Positions 8,888 to 17,340 of a DNA stretch of 55,109 bases are shown one piece after another. Under the pieces are notes generated by a model that did not search any database, was not told where the DNA came from, and saw only the letters and a list, made by a program, of their open reading frames with translations. The DNA comes from Hoeflea sp. GTDB lineage: Bacteria > Pseudomonadota > Alphaproteobacteria > Rhizobiales > Rhizobiaceae. The position numbers were made by a program, and so were the translations under genes. The stretch is taken from assembly GCF_030682515.1 (NCBI RefSeq), contig NZ_JAUXOD010000007.1:1-55109 (forward strand), in the 5' to 3' direction. Position 1 is the stretch's first letter, and each line of letters starts with the position of its first letter.

Positions 8888-9967
8888 TTACTGCGGAAGC
8901 TGGTCGTCAATTCCCTTGACGTAGAAGTTCAGTCCAGCCAGCACGCCGTCATCGGCCACGACGCCGTCAGCCAGCCACTCAGAGCCGTCCTGCTTCATGA
9001 TCGGGCCCGTGAACGGATGGAATTCGCCGGAGGTGATCTTAGCTTCCGTTTCCTCCGCCATCGCCTTCACGTCGTCGGGCATGTTGGTGTAGGGCGCCAT
9101 CACGACATGGCCTTCAGCCATGCCGGCCCAGGTTGCCTGCTGCTCCCAGGTGCCTTCGAGCACAGCCGAGATCCGCTCCAGGTAGTACGGACCCCAATCG
9201 TCGATGATGGAGGTCAACTGGGTGTTGGGCCCGAAGGCGATCATGTCGGAAGCCTGGCCAAAGGCAAAGGCGCCGCGTTCGGCCGCGACCTGCATCGGGG
9301 CGGTCGAATCTGTGTGCTGGGTCAGGATGTCGGCGCCGCCGTCAAGAAGCACCTTGGCGGCATCGGCTTCCTTGCCCGGATCGAACCAGGTGTTGACCCA
9401 CACGACCTTGAGCTTGAAGTCGGGATTGATCGATTGCGCGCCGAGCATGAAGGAGTTGATGCCCTGCACCACTTCCGGGATCGGGAAGGAGGCGATGTAG
9501 CCGGCCGAGCCGGTCTTCGACATCTTCGCGGCGATCTGGCCGATCACATAGCGACCCTGGAAGAACTTGGAATCATAGGTCGCGACGTTCGGATGTTCGC
9601 GCTTGTAGCCGGTGGCGTGTTCGAACTTGATGTCCGGGAAATCCTTGGCGACCTTGTTGGTCGGGTCCATGTAGCCGAAGGATGTGGTGAAGATGATGTT
9701 GCAGCCCGACCGCGCGAAGCGTTCCAGCGCGCGTTCGGAATCGGCGCCCTCCGGCACGCTTTCCAGGTAGGCGGTCTCAAGCTTGTCGCCGAGTTTTTCT
9801 TCGGCGTACAAACGGCCCTGGTCATGCTGGTAGGACCAGCCAAAGTCGCCAACCGGGCCGACATAGATGAAGCAGGCCTTCACCTTGTCCATGGCCTCAG
9901 CGTTTGCCGGAGCGGCGATGCCGGCCAGCGCGGTGGCCGCAGCGAGTAGAAGTAGCGTCTTTTTCAT
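8888..9967 (-). CDS. BMP-family ABC transporter substrate-binding protein (first BMP system)
   Basis: A 359-residue secreted binding protein of the BmpA/PnrA/Med family. The signal peptide is residues 1-22 (MKKTLLLLAAATALAGIAAP..ANA). The mature start VKACFIYVGPVGDFGWSY is the family hallmark; DFGW includes the residues that stack on purine rings in PnrA. The start at 9967 is preferred over an in-frame start at 10018 because it opens the signal peptide and has AGGACAGGG upstream. It is the last gene of a four-gene operon with two permeases and a double ATPase. Family members bind nucleosides or purine bases, so uptake of such a compound is likely. A paralogue sits at 42919-44043. Confidence 0.93.
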   Translation of the reverse strand: MKKTLLLLAAATALAGIAAPANAEAMDKVKACFIYVGPVGDFGWSYQHDQGRLYAEEKLGDKLETAYLESVPEGADSERALERFARSGCNIIFTTSFGYMDPTNKVAKDFPDIKFEHATGYKREHPNVATYDSKFFQGRYVIGQIAAKMSKTGSAGYIASFPIPEVVQGINSFMLGAQSINPDFKLKVVWVNTWFDPGKEADAAKVLLDGGADILTQHTDSTAPMQVAAERGAFAFGQASDMIAFGPNTQLTSIIDDWGPYYLERISAVLEGTWEQQATWAGMAEGHVVMAPYTNMPDDVKAMAEETEAKITSGEFHPFTGPIMKQDGSEWLADGVVADDGVLAGLNFYVKGIDDQLPQ

Positions 9968-10018
9968 TGGGTTCACCCTGTCCTTGTTGCTTGTTGAGAT
10001 CATGCCGGAAACACGCAT

Positions 10019-10939
10019 TTATCGTTCCGGCACAAAGGATTTGCCGAGCGATGCCGGCGTGTTGATGAGCGTCATCCTTCGGTTCAGCGATATGATAACA
10101 AGTACCGCAATCGTTGCGAGGTAGGGAAGAGCCGAAAGAAGCTGCGAGGGAATTCCAATGCCGCGCGATTGCGCGAACAATTGTCCGATCGAGACGGCTC
10201 CAAACAGATAGGCCCCGATCAGCGCCCGGCCGGGCCGCCAGGAGGCAAACACCACCAGCGCCAAGGCGATCCAGCCGCGCCCCGCCGTCATGTTCTCCAC
10301 CCATTGCGGCGTGTAGACGATCGACAGATGCGCACCGGCGAGGCCGGCACAGGCACCACCGAACATGACCGCCAGATAACGGGTCCGCACAACCTTGATG
10401 CCCAGCGCATGTGCCGATGAATGGTTGTCGCCGATCGCCCTGAGCCTGAGCCCTGCCCGGCTCCTGAAAAGAAACCAGCTCACGCCGATCACCGCGACAA
10501 TCGAAGTGTAGAAAATCGGATCCTGCGCAAACAGAATGCGGCCGAAGAATGGGATATCCGACAGAAGCGGGATTTCGACCGCCGCGAGCTTCAGGCCGGG
10601 CAGACCGATAAAGGCTTCGCCGATCATGCCGGACAATCCCAGCCCGAGAATTGTCAGGGCCAGCCCGGTCGCCACCTGGTTGGCCACCAGCGTCAGCGTG
10701 AGGAAGCCGAACAGCAGCGAAAACAGCATGCCCGCGACCAGCCCGCCGATGGCGCCAAGCCCGGCCGATCCGGTCAGCTGTGCAATCGCGAAGGCCGCGA
10801 CCGCGCCCATGATCATCATGCCCTCGACTCCGAGATTGAGGACGCCCGAGCGTTCGACCACCAGTTCGCCGATTGCGGCCAGCAGCAGCGGCGTGGCCGC
10901 GGTCATGATGGTCAGAATGATAGCCTGGGTCATGTCCAT
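10019..10939 (-). CDS. ABC transporter permease, BMP/nucleoside type (NupQ/YufQ-like)
   Basis: A 306-residue membrane protein with about nine hydrophobic segments. It belongs to the branched-chain amino acid/monosaccharide permease superfamily. ERSGVLNLGVEGMMIMGA near the N-terminus is the typical motif of the second permease in BMP systems, and the cytoplasmic EAA-like loop lies near GDNHSSAHALGI. Its ATG overlaps the stop of the upstream permease as TGATG, showing translational coupling. The binding-protein gene follows 51 bp downstream. Confidence 0.92.
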   Translation of the reverse strand: MDMTQAIILTIMTAATPLLLAAIGELVVERSGVLNLGVEGMMIMGAVAAFAIAQLTGSAGLGAIGGLVAGMLFSLLFGFLTLTLVANQVATGLALTILGLGLSGMIGEAFIGLPGLKLAAVEIPLLSDIPFFGRILFAQDPIFYTSIVAVIGVSWFLFRSRAGLRLRAIGDNHSSAHALGIKVVRTRYLAVMFGGACAGLAGAHLSIVYTPQWVENMTAGRGWIALALVVFASWRPGRALIGAYLFGAVSIGQLFAQSRGIGIPSQLLSALPYLATIAVLVIISLNRRMTLINTPASLGKSFVPER

Positions 10940-12024
10940 CAGGCGGCACTCCCTTTCTGTGCGGCGCCGAACACCAGGCGGATGCGGTAGTGGATCAGCG
11001 TGTCACAGCCCAGAACGAAGAACAGCAAGAGCCCCTGGAACAGGCGCGTCACCTTGTCGGTGATCCCGATCGAGATCTGCGCCGCCTCCCCGCCCAGATA
11101 GGTCAGCGCCAGAACCAGTCCGGCGGCAACGATGCCGAGCGGGTTGAGCCGTCCCAGGAAGGCCACGATGATGGCGGTGAAGCCGTAGCCGGGCGAAATC
11201 ACCGGGCGCAGCTGGCCGATGGAGCCTGAAACTTCCGACAGGCCGGCGAGCCCGGCCAGCGCGCCTGAAACCAGGAAGGCGAAATAGACCATCTTCTTGT
11301 CGGAGAAGCCGGCAAACCGACCTGCCCGCGCCGATTGCCCAAGCACGGTGATCTCGAAGCCCTTGAGCGTGCGGCGCATGATGAACCACAGCACCAACGC
11401 AGCGATCAACGCAAAGCCGAAGCCCCAATGGGTCTTTCCGGTTTCGATGATGCGCGGCAGCACGGCGTAGTCGTGGAAGTTGCGGGTCTCGGGGAAGTTG
11501 AAACCCTCGGGATTCCGCCAGGGTCCGCGCACGGTCCAGTCGAGGAAAAGTTGCGCGACATAAACCAGCATCAGGCTGGTCAGGATCTCATTGGTGTTGA
11601 GCCGTGCCTTGAGGAAGGCCGGGATCGCCGCGTAGGCGGCGCCGCCAATCATGGCAAAGACAATCATCAGCGGCAGCACCAGCGGCGACTGCCAGCCATG
11701 AAACACCACCGGCAGGATCGAGCCCGCCATGGCGCCGATGATGAACTGTCCCTCGGCGCCGATGTTCCAGTTGTTGGACCGGTAGCAGACCGAAAGGCCC
11801 ACCGCGATCAGGATCAGCGGCGCTGCCTTGATCGCCAGTTCATGCAGCGACCAGATCTCGGTCAACGGTTCGATGAAGAAGCTGTAGAGCGCCGCGACCG
11901 GATCCTTGCCGAGCGCAATGAACAGGATGACGCCGGCAATCAGCGTGAGACCAAGCGCCACGAAGGGCGACAGGATCGCAAACAGAGTGGAAATGCCATC
12001 GCGCTTCTTGAGTTCAATGCGCAT
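10939..12024 (-). CDS. ABC transporter permease, BMP/nucleoside type (NupP/YufP-like)
   Basis: A 361-residue membrane protein with about nine helices. SNNWNIGAEGQFIIGAMAG and the loop GQSARAGRFAGFSDKKMVY are typical of the first permease of BMP-type importers. The start at 12024 (MRIELKKRDG) is preceded by GGAGG at the right distance and overlaps the end of the ATPase gene by 11 bp. A longer in-frame start at 12057 lies deeper inside the ATPase gene and is less likely. Confidence 0.92.
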   Translation of the reverse strand: MRIELKKRDGISTLFAILSPFVALGLTLIAGVILFIALGKDPVAALYSFFIEPLTEIWSLHELAIKAAPLILIAVGLSVCYRSNNWNIGAEGQFIIGAMAGSILPVVFHGWQSPLVLPLMIVFAMIGGAAYAAIPAFLKARLNTNEILTSLMLVYVAQLFLDWTVRGPWRNPEGFNFPETRNFHDYAVLPRIIETGKTHWGFGFALIAALVLWFIMRRTLKGFEITVLGQSARAGRFAGFSDKKMVYFAFLVSGALAGLAGLSEVSGSIGQLRPVISPGYGFTAIIVAFLGRLNPLGIVAAGLVLALTYLGGEAAQISIGITDKVTRLFQGLLLFFVLGCDTLIHYRIRLVFGAAQKGSAA

Positions 12025-13588
12025 GGAGCGCCTCCGGCTGGGGATGGCCGGCGCCATCGTGGAACCCGCCCATCAGCAGACCAATGCGCTCCCGGGTCAT
12101 CGTCGCTACCGGTTCGGGCACCGACAGCCGCCCTTCATTGATCACGGCCACGCGGCTGGCGATCTCGAAGACTTCATCAAGATCCTGGCTGATGACGACG
12201 ACCGCCGAGCCGCTCCTGGCGAGGTCGACCAGCGCCTGGCGGATGCGGCTCGCGGCACCCGCGTCGACCCCCCAGGTCGGCTGGTTGACGATGAGCACCC
12301 GCGGCTGCCGGTCGAGTTCGCGGCCGACGATGAATTTCTGCAGATTGCCGCCCGACAACGACCCGGCCAAGGGATCGACCAGGGATTTGCGCACGTCCAT
12401 GTCGGTCGATATCCGCTTCGTGGCGGTGGCCACGGGACCGGTGTTGATCAAGCCCAGCCAACCGCCGCTGAGGAAGGTCTTGCGGTCGGAAGCATAGCGC
12501 GACAGCACCAGGTTGCCGCTCAGGTTCATGGTCGGCACCGCGGCGTGGCCGTGGCGTTCCTCCGGCACGAAGCTGCAGCCCATCAGCCGGCGCGCGGTGA
12601 TGCCGAGGCGGCCGGCGGCGACGCCGCCGATGCGGATCTGATCCGCATGGGACACCGTGACCTCGCCCGAGAGCACGTCGAAGAGTTCGCTCTGGCCATT
12701 GCCCGCAACGCCGGCAATGGCGATCACCTCGCCGGCGCGGACCGTCAGGTTCACATCCTTCAAGGCAACGGCGAAAGGTGAGCGCGCCGGAGCGGACAGC
12801 TTGCTGACTTCCACCAGCACCTCGCCGGGCTCGCCAAGGCCCGCGCCGGAAATCGCCGCCACTTCGCCGCCCACCATCATGCGCGCGAGCGACGAGGGCG
12901 TCTCCTGGCGAGGGTCGCAGGCGCCGGTCACCTTGCCGTGGCGCAGCACGGTGGCGCGGTCGCAGATGCGCTGCACTTCCTCCAGACGGTGCGAGATGTA
13001 GAGGACCGACCGCCCTTCGGCCTTGAGCTTGGCCAGCGTCTCGAACAGCTTGTCGGCTTCCTGCGGCGTCAGCACCGAGGTCGGCTCGTCGAGGATGATC
13101 AGTTCCGGATTCTGCAGCAGCGCGCGCACGATCTCGATGCGCTGGCGCTCGCCCACGGACAGATCCGCCACATGGGCCGAGGGATCGAGCGGCAGGCCGT
13201 AGTCCACCGAGAGCCTGCGCGCCTCGTCCGAGATCTTTTCGATGGGGACGTTGCCATCGAGCGCGAGCGCGATGTTTTCGGCGACCGTCAGGGCCTCGAA
13301 CAGCGAGAAATGCTGGAACACCATGCCGACGCCCGTGGCGCGTGCCTGGGCGGGGCTGCCGATCTTGACCGGCCTGCCTTTCCACAGGATTTCGCCGCCG
13401 GAGGGCTCGAGCACGCCGAACAGCATCTTGACCAGCGTCGACTTGCCCGCGCCGTTCTCGCCCAGAAGCGCGTGCACTTCGCCGGGAGCGATCGCCAGAT
13501 CAATGCCATCGCAAGCCTTGAGGCTTCCGAAGATCTTGGTCAGCCGCCTCGTTTCCAGGAGCGGTATCTCGATCTCATGATTTTCCAC
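12014..13588 (-). CDS. Double ATP-binding subunit of the first BMP-type ABC importer (NupO/YufO-like)
   Basis: A 524-residue protein with two fused nucleotide-binding domains. Domain 1 has an intact Walker A GENGAGKST, signature SVGERQ and Walker B LIILDEPTSVL. Domain 2 has a degenerate P-loop (GVAGNGQSE), signature LSGGNLQ and Walker B-like VLIVNQPTWGVD. This asymmetry is usual in the family. The GTG at 13588 is chosen because AGGGGG lies just upstream and because the protein then begins a few residues before the first domain. It is the first gene of the operon ATPase-permease-permease-binding protein, which carries all parts of a nucleoside-type importer. Confidence 0.93.
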   Translation of the reverse strand: MENHEIEIPLLETRRLTKIFGSLKACDGIDLAIAPGEVHALLGENGAGKSTLVKMLFGVLEPSGGEILWKGRPVKIGSPAQARATGVGMVFQHFSLFEALTVAENIALALDGNVPIEKISDEARRLSVDYGLPLDPSAHVADLSVGERQRIEIVRALLQNPELIILDEPTSVLTPQEADKLFETLAKLKAEGRSVLYISHRLEEVQRICDRATVLRHGKVTGACDPRQETPSSLARMMVGGEVAAISGAGLGEPGEVLVEVSKLSAPARSPFAVALKDVNLTVRAGEVIAIAGVAGNGQSELFDVLSGEVTVSHADQIRIGGVAAGRLGITARRLMGCSFVPEERHGHAAVPTMNLSGNLVLSRYASDRKTFLSGGWLGLINTGPVATATKRISTDMDVRKSLVDPLAGSLSGGNLQKFIVGRELDRQPRVLIVNQPTWGVDAGAASRIRQALVDLARSGSAVVVISQDLDEVFEIASRVAVINEGRLSVPEPVATMTRERIGLLMGGFHDGAGHPQPEALHAH

Positions 13589-13889
13589 ATCACCCCCTGG
13601 ACTCAGCGGCTTCCGGATTCGCCTAGTTTTGAGGCGTTTTTCCGCAAAGCACAAGAAACAAGCTTCACTATCTTGCCTTGAATTTCAAGGGATCTTTATG
13701 GTTGCCGCTGTTGCGCCGGAGATCCATGAAGCGCAACAATTGTGCGCCGCACAAGAGGCCCGGGACAGAAAATATCAAATGTTTTCATAGACACACAGAT
13801 TTCGATCTGCAACCGAATGCGAAAGACGCAGACCTTTGCCAAATTTATTTTGAGAGTGCTTCAATCCGGGCCGCCGATTCCCTGACGCT
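13589..13889. promoter_or_regulatory. Promoter region of the first BMP operon, with palindromes
   Basis: About 300 bp without a gene, lower in GC than its surroundings. It contains a perfect 15-bp dyad CCTTGAATTTCAAGG (13676-13690), 88 bp upstream of the ATPase start, and a second dyad GCGCA-N7-TGCGC around a CAATTG core (13731-13747). Either may be an operator for the transporter operon. A TTGAAA on the minus strand inside the first dyad could be a -35 box, but no strong -10 box follows. Confidence 0.4.
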
Positions 13890-14864
13890 TCACGGCTTCA
13901 GCACCGTCACGCCGGTGGTCTTGCGCCCTTCGAGATCGGCATGGGCCTGGGCCGCATCGGCCAGCCTGTAGCGCTGATTGATGCCGATTTTCACGGTTCC
14001 GCGGGCGACGACGTCGAACAACGCGTTGGCAGAGGCCTCGAGGTCAGGCCGGCTGGCAATATAGGTGAACAGCGTCGGCCTTGTCGCAAACAGCGATCCC
14101 TTCTGCGCCAGGATGGACATGTTGAAGGGCTCGATCGGGCCTGACGACTGGCCGAAACACGCCCAGAGCCCGCGGGGACGCAGGCAGTCGAGCGAGCCCG
14201 GAAAGGTGTCCTTGCCGACCGAATCATAGACCACGTCGACGCCCTTGCCCTTGGTGATGTCCTTGACCCGCGCCACGAAATCCTCGGTCCGGTAGTTGAT
14301 GACGTGATCATATCCGTTGGCGGCGGCGAGTTCCGCCTTCTCGGCCGAGCCCACAGTGCCGATCACGGTGGCGCCCAGCGCCTTGGCCCATTGACCGGCG
14401 ATCAGGCCGACGCCGCCGGCTGCGGCATGGAACAGGATGGTGTCACCGGGCTCAACCTTGTGCGTCCGGCACAGAAGATATTCCGCGGTCATGCCCTTGA
14501 GCATCATGCCGGCGGCGACGTCGAGGTCGATGCCATCGGGCACCTTGACGAGTTTCTCGGCGTCGATCACCCGCTCCTCGGCATAGGCGCCGATCGGCCC
14601 GGCATAGGCGACGCGGTCGCCTTTTCCAAAGCGGGTCACGCCCTCGCCCACCGCGATGACCGTGCCGGCGCCCTCGTTGCCCGGCACCAGCGGCAGTCCG
14701 TTGGGCGCTGGATAGAGGCCCGTGCGGAAATAGACATCGATGAAATTGAGCCCGACCGCTTCATGGCGAATGCGGACTTCGCCCGGGCCCGGCTCACCGG
14801 TCTCGTGATCGCGCCATTCGAGCACCTCGGGTCCGCCATGGCTGGATACAACAATTGCTTTCAT
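13890..14864 (-). CDS. Quinone oxidoreductase, zinc-independent MDR family (Qor-like)
   Basis: A 324-residue medium-chain dehydrogenase/reductase, the same length class as E. coli Qor (327). The N-terminal GroES-like domain contains GLNFIDVYFRTGLYP and PGNEGAGTV. The Rossmann segment is FHAAAGGVGLIAGQWAKALGA. The zinc ligands of alcohol dehydrogenases are absent. The likely reaction is NADPH-dependent reduction of quinones or reactive carbonyls. The ATG at 14864 is preceded by GGAGAAG at 6 bp. It lies 51 bp after pcs on the same strand and may be the last gene of that operon. Confidence 0.92.
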   Translation of the reverse strand: MKAIVVSSHGGPEVLEWRDHETGEPGPGEVRIRHEAVGLNFIDVYFRTGLYPAPNGLPLVPGNEGAGTVIAVGEGVTRFGKGDRVAYAGPIGAYAEERVIDAEKLVKVPDGIDLDVAAGMMLKGMTAEYLLCRTHKVEPGDTILFHAAAGGVGLIAGQWAKALGATVIGTVGSAEKAELAAANGYDHVINYRTEDFVARVKDITKGKGVDVVYDSVGKDTFPGSLDCLRPRGLWACFGQSSGPIEPFNMSILAQKGSLFATRPTLFTYIASRPDLEASANALFDVVARGTVKIGINQRYRLADAAQAHADLEGRKTTGVTVLKP

Positions 14865-14915
14865 CTCGTGCTTCTCCACTCAAGCCGGTCAGCAAACCGG
14901 AAATTCGTATCTCGC

Positions 14916-15653
14916 TCAGGCCGCCGGCCGTTTCCCCAGGTTCGGGAACATCTGCATGATCCCGCCGATGCAGAACAGGTAGAAGCCCGTCAGCATCACC
15001 GCCCACATCAGCCAGTCCGGGCTCTGGAAATGCAGCAGCAGCGCGTAGCCCGACAGCACCGACCAGACGGCAAACATGGAGAGGTTGAGCGGACGGAGCC
15101 TGACGACGCGCACGGGGTGCAGGAAGTTGATCGGCAGGAAGGTCATGAACACCGCTGCCAGCACTATGCCGAAGGCCACCAGCTCCGAAGGGTCGGTCAC
15201 GAACAGAGTGAACACAAGCATGTTCCAGACCACGGGAAAGCCCGAGAAGAAATTCTCGTCGGTCTTCATGCCCATGTCGGCGTAGTAGATGGCGCTCGAG
15301 ACCACGATCAGTCCCGCGGCGACAAAGGACAGGGGCTCGCCGATCATGCCGCTCTGGTAGAGCGCGAAGGCGGGAATGAGCACGTAGGTCACATAGTCGA
15401 TCACATTGTCGAGCATCGCCCCGGACCAGTTGGGCAGCACTTCCTTGACATTGAGCTTGCGCGCGATCGGGCCGTCGATGCCGTCGATCAGCATGGCGAC
15501 GCCCAGCCACCACCAGAGGTCGACGAAGCGGCCCTCGGCCGCCGCCACCAGCGCCAGGAACGCCATGTAGGATCCGGTGGCGGTCAGGATATGGACCGAA
15601 AACGCCCGTATTTCCGCGTAGGGAACGCGGCGGTATTTGAATGGAAGCTTCAT
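14916..15653 (-). CDS. pcs: Phosphatidylcholine synthase
   Basis: A 245-residue membrane enzyme that joins CDP-diacylglycerol and choline to form phosphatidylcholine, a route found mainly in rhizobia and other host-associated or marine bacteria. The CDP-alcohol phosphotransferase signature is intact in the spaced form seen in Pcs: D60-G61, A64-R65, G78, D82 and D86. About seven or eight hydrophobic helices follow. Length and motif match Sinorhizobium Pcs. It lies 26 bp after the DUF1326 gene on the same strand. Confidence 0.95.
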   Translation of the reverse strand: MKLPFKYRRVPYAEIRAFSVHILTATGSYMAFLALVAAAEGRFVDLWWWLGVAMLIDGIDGPIARKLNVKEVLPNWSGAMLDNVIDYVTYVLIPAFALYQSGMIGEPLSFVAAGLIVVSSAIYYADMGMKTDENFFSGFPVVWNMLVFTLFVTDPSELVAFGIVLAAVFMTFLPINFLHPVRVVRLRPLNLSMFAVWSVLSGYALLLHFQSPDWLMWAVMLTGFYLFCIGGIMQMFPNLGKRPAA

Positions 15654-15679
15654 GCCGCCAACGCCTCTCTCGCGTTCTC

Positions 15680-16297
15680 TCAGTTCGGACCGCTCCAGTC
15701 GAGCTTGCAGATCTCGGCCGAGCGTCCGGCAAAATTCCAGTTCCGGCCGAAGGCGCGCAATTTGGAACGTTCGGATTTCGCCACGATGATCTCGGGCGCG
15801 ATCCAGTATTCCGAGTTCGAGATCACGGTGTCCTCGCCGTGGGTCTTGCCCGGGATCGGCGAAATGATGCCGTCGATGATCTTGGGAATCTTGACGATTC
15901 GTTTCTTGTCCTCGATCTCATAGCTGATCGGCTCCTGCTGGACACCGAGAAAATTTCCGACCAGGATCGACAGCAGCGACGTCGTGCCGCCGGCCTTGCC
16001 GGTGAAGATCTTCGTGAACGCCTTGGTGGCGTAGATCGAGGCGCGCTTGTCGACGAAAAGGCCGGCGGTCCAGTTGCCGCGGCTCATGTAGCCGGGGATC
16101 TCCATGATCAAGCCGAGATTGAGACCGGACAGGTCGGTGTCGCCATAATAGCCGGTGTCGACCTTGAAGCCGGCCCAGGTCTGGCAATAGCCTTCGGTCG
16201 GGGGATGCTGGCCGAGCGAAATCACGCAGGGGCAGAACACCGTGCAATTGCACGACAGCACCAGTTCGCCCTTCAAGGCCCATTCCACATCAGCCAT
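15680..16297 (-). CDS. DUF1326 domain-containing protein
   Basis: A 205-residue protein of unknown function. The N-terminal SCNCTVFCPCVISLGQ gives a CNC/CPC cysteine cluster that looks metal-binding. There is no signal peptide. It is 18 bp downstream of a DUF2182 membrane protein, and these two families are repeatedly found together, so they probably form one functional unit. MADVEW at 16297 is the likely start; an in-frame codon 9 bp upstream is possible. The conserved NSEYWIAPEIIVAKSERS region lies near the C-terminus. Confidence 0.85.
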   Translation of the reverse strand: MADVEWALKGELVLSCNCTVFCPCVISLGQHPPTEGYCQTWAGFKVDTGYYGDTDLSGLNLGLIMEIPGYMSRGNWTAGLFVDKRASIYATKAFTKIFTGKAGGTTSLLSILVGNFLGVQQEPISYEIEDKKRIVKIPKIIDGIISPIPGKTHGEDTVISNSEYWIAPEIIVAKSERSKLRAFGRNWNFAGRSAEICKLDWSGPN

Positions 16298-16315
16298 AAA
16301 AACCAACTCCCATGG

Positions 16316-17260
16316 TCACGACAGCGCGGCCCAGATCAGCGCCGCGCCCCACAGCGCCACTATCGCGCCCCCTGCCCGCGTTGTCACCCGGCCCGCGCCG
16401 GTTTTCTCCAGAAATGTGAACACGGTCAGCGCCGCCATCCAGACCACGTTCATGCTGCCGACCGCAAGCATGATCAGCATCAGGGCCCAGCAGCAGCCCA
16501 GGCACCAGAGCCCCTGCTCCATGCCGAGCCTGAACACGCCACTGGTGCTTGTCTGCCAGCGCGAAAACAGGGTGGTGAACGGGTTGCGGCATTTGCTAAG
16601 GCAAGCCTCCTTGAGGGAAGTGAACTGATAGGCGCCCGCGCCCAGCAGGATCAGCCCGGCGACCACGCCCTGGACCGGGGCGGTGAGCGAAGCGCCACTC
16701 AGCGAGCCGATCCCGATCTGGACAAGGGTGAAAAGGACCGCGGCCAGCGCCCATACGGTCAGATATCCGGCGGCCAGAACGGCGGGATGGACCACGGGAT
16801 CGCCGCGTCCGGCTGCCGTGTCGGCGATTTCGGCGTAGGTGCGGATCATCGGCGCTGCGACCGGCAGCATCATCGCGGCCGCCATGGCGAACCACATGAC
16901 CATGAGGGCACCCGCCAGCGGCAGCGACGAACCGGCGCCTAAGGCGAAGCCCGCACTGGCCGAGAGGCACAGATCGGCGATGGTGGCGGCAAACGACCCC
17001 GGATCGACCGGCAGGAACCGGGCAATCAGCGTCATGCCGGGCCCGAGCGGCCGCGCCGAGCCCTCGATCGCGGCGATGGAGCCCGCCATGGAGAGCAGGA
17101 ACCACCAGGCGATCACCGCCGTCAGCGCCACCATGGCCAGCACCGGCCACACCGGCCGCCGCGCCAGGGTGGCGATCGCCCGTCCGGGCCGGTCCAACTG
17201 ATCAAACCGGCCGTCGAGCGGATCCCGGTCAGAGCGGGGCGTGAACATGCGCCAATTCAT
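16316..17260 (-). CDS. DUF2182 domain-containing membrane protein (predicted metal-binding)
   Basis: About 314 residues with six or seven hydrophobic helices. YQFTSLKEACLSKCRNP and GLWCLGCCWALM are the conserved cysteine motifs of DUF2182, and MVMWFAMAAAMMLPVAAPM is the family's characteristic helix. The function is unknown; the cysteines and methionines suggest binding of a soft metal such as copper. The start is uncertain: the ATG at 17260 is chosen, but 17246 and an upstream TTG at 17320 are also in frame. It is the first gene of the likely operon DUF2182-DUF1326-pcs-qor. Confidence 0.82.
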   Translation of the reverse strand: MNWRMFTPRSDRDPLDGRFDQLDRPGRAIATLARRPVWPVLAMVALTAVIAWWFLLSMAGSIAAIEGSARPLGPGMTLIARFLPVDPGSFAATIADLCLSASAGFALGAGSSLPLAGALMVMWFAMAAAMMLPVAAPMIRTYAEIADTAAGRGDPVVHPAVLAAGYLTVWALAAVLFTLVQIGIGSLSGASLTAPVQGVVAGLILLGAGAYQFTSLKEACLSKCRNPFTTLFSRWQTSTSGVFRLGMEQGLWCLGCCWALMLIMLAVGSMNVVWMAALTVFTFLEKTGAGRVTTRAGGAIVALWGAALIWAALS

Positions 17261-17340
17261 CCCATGGAGTTCATCTGCCAAGCGATGTAAAGGATCAACC
17301 GACCAAGAGGCAATCGGCAACGAACTGAAAGGCCGAAGAA

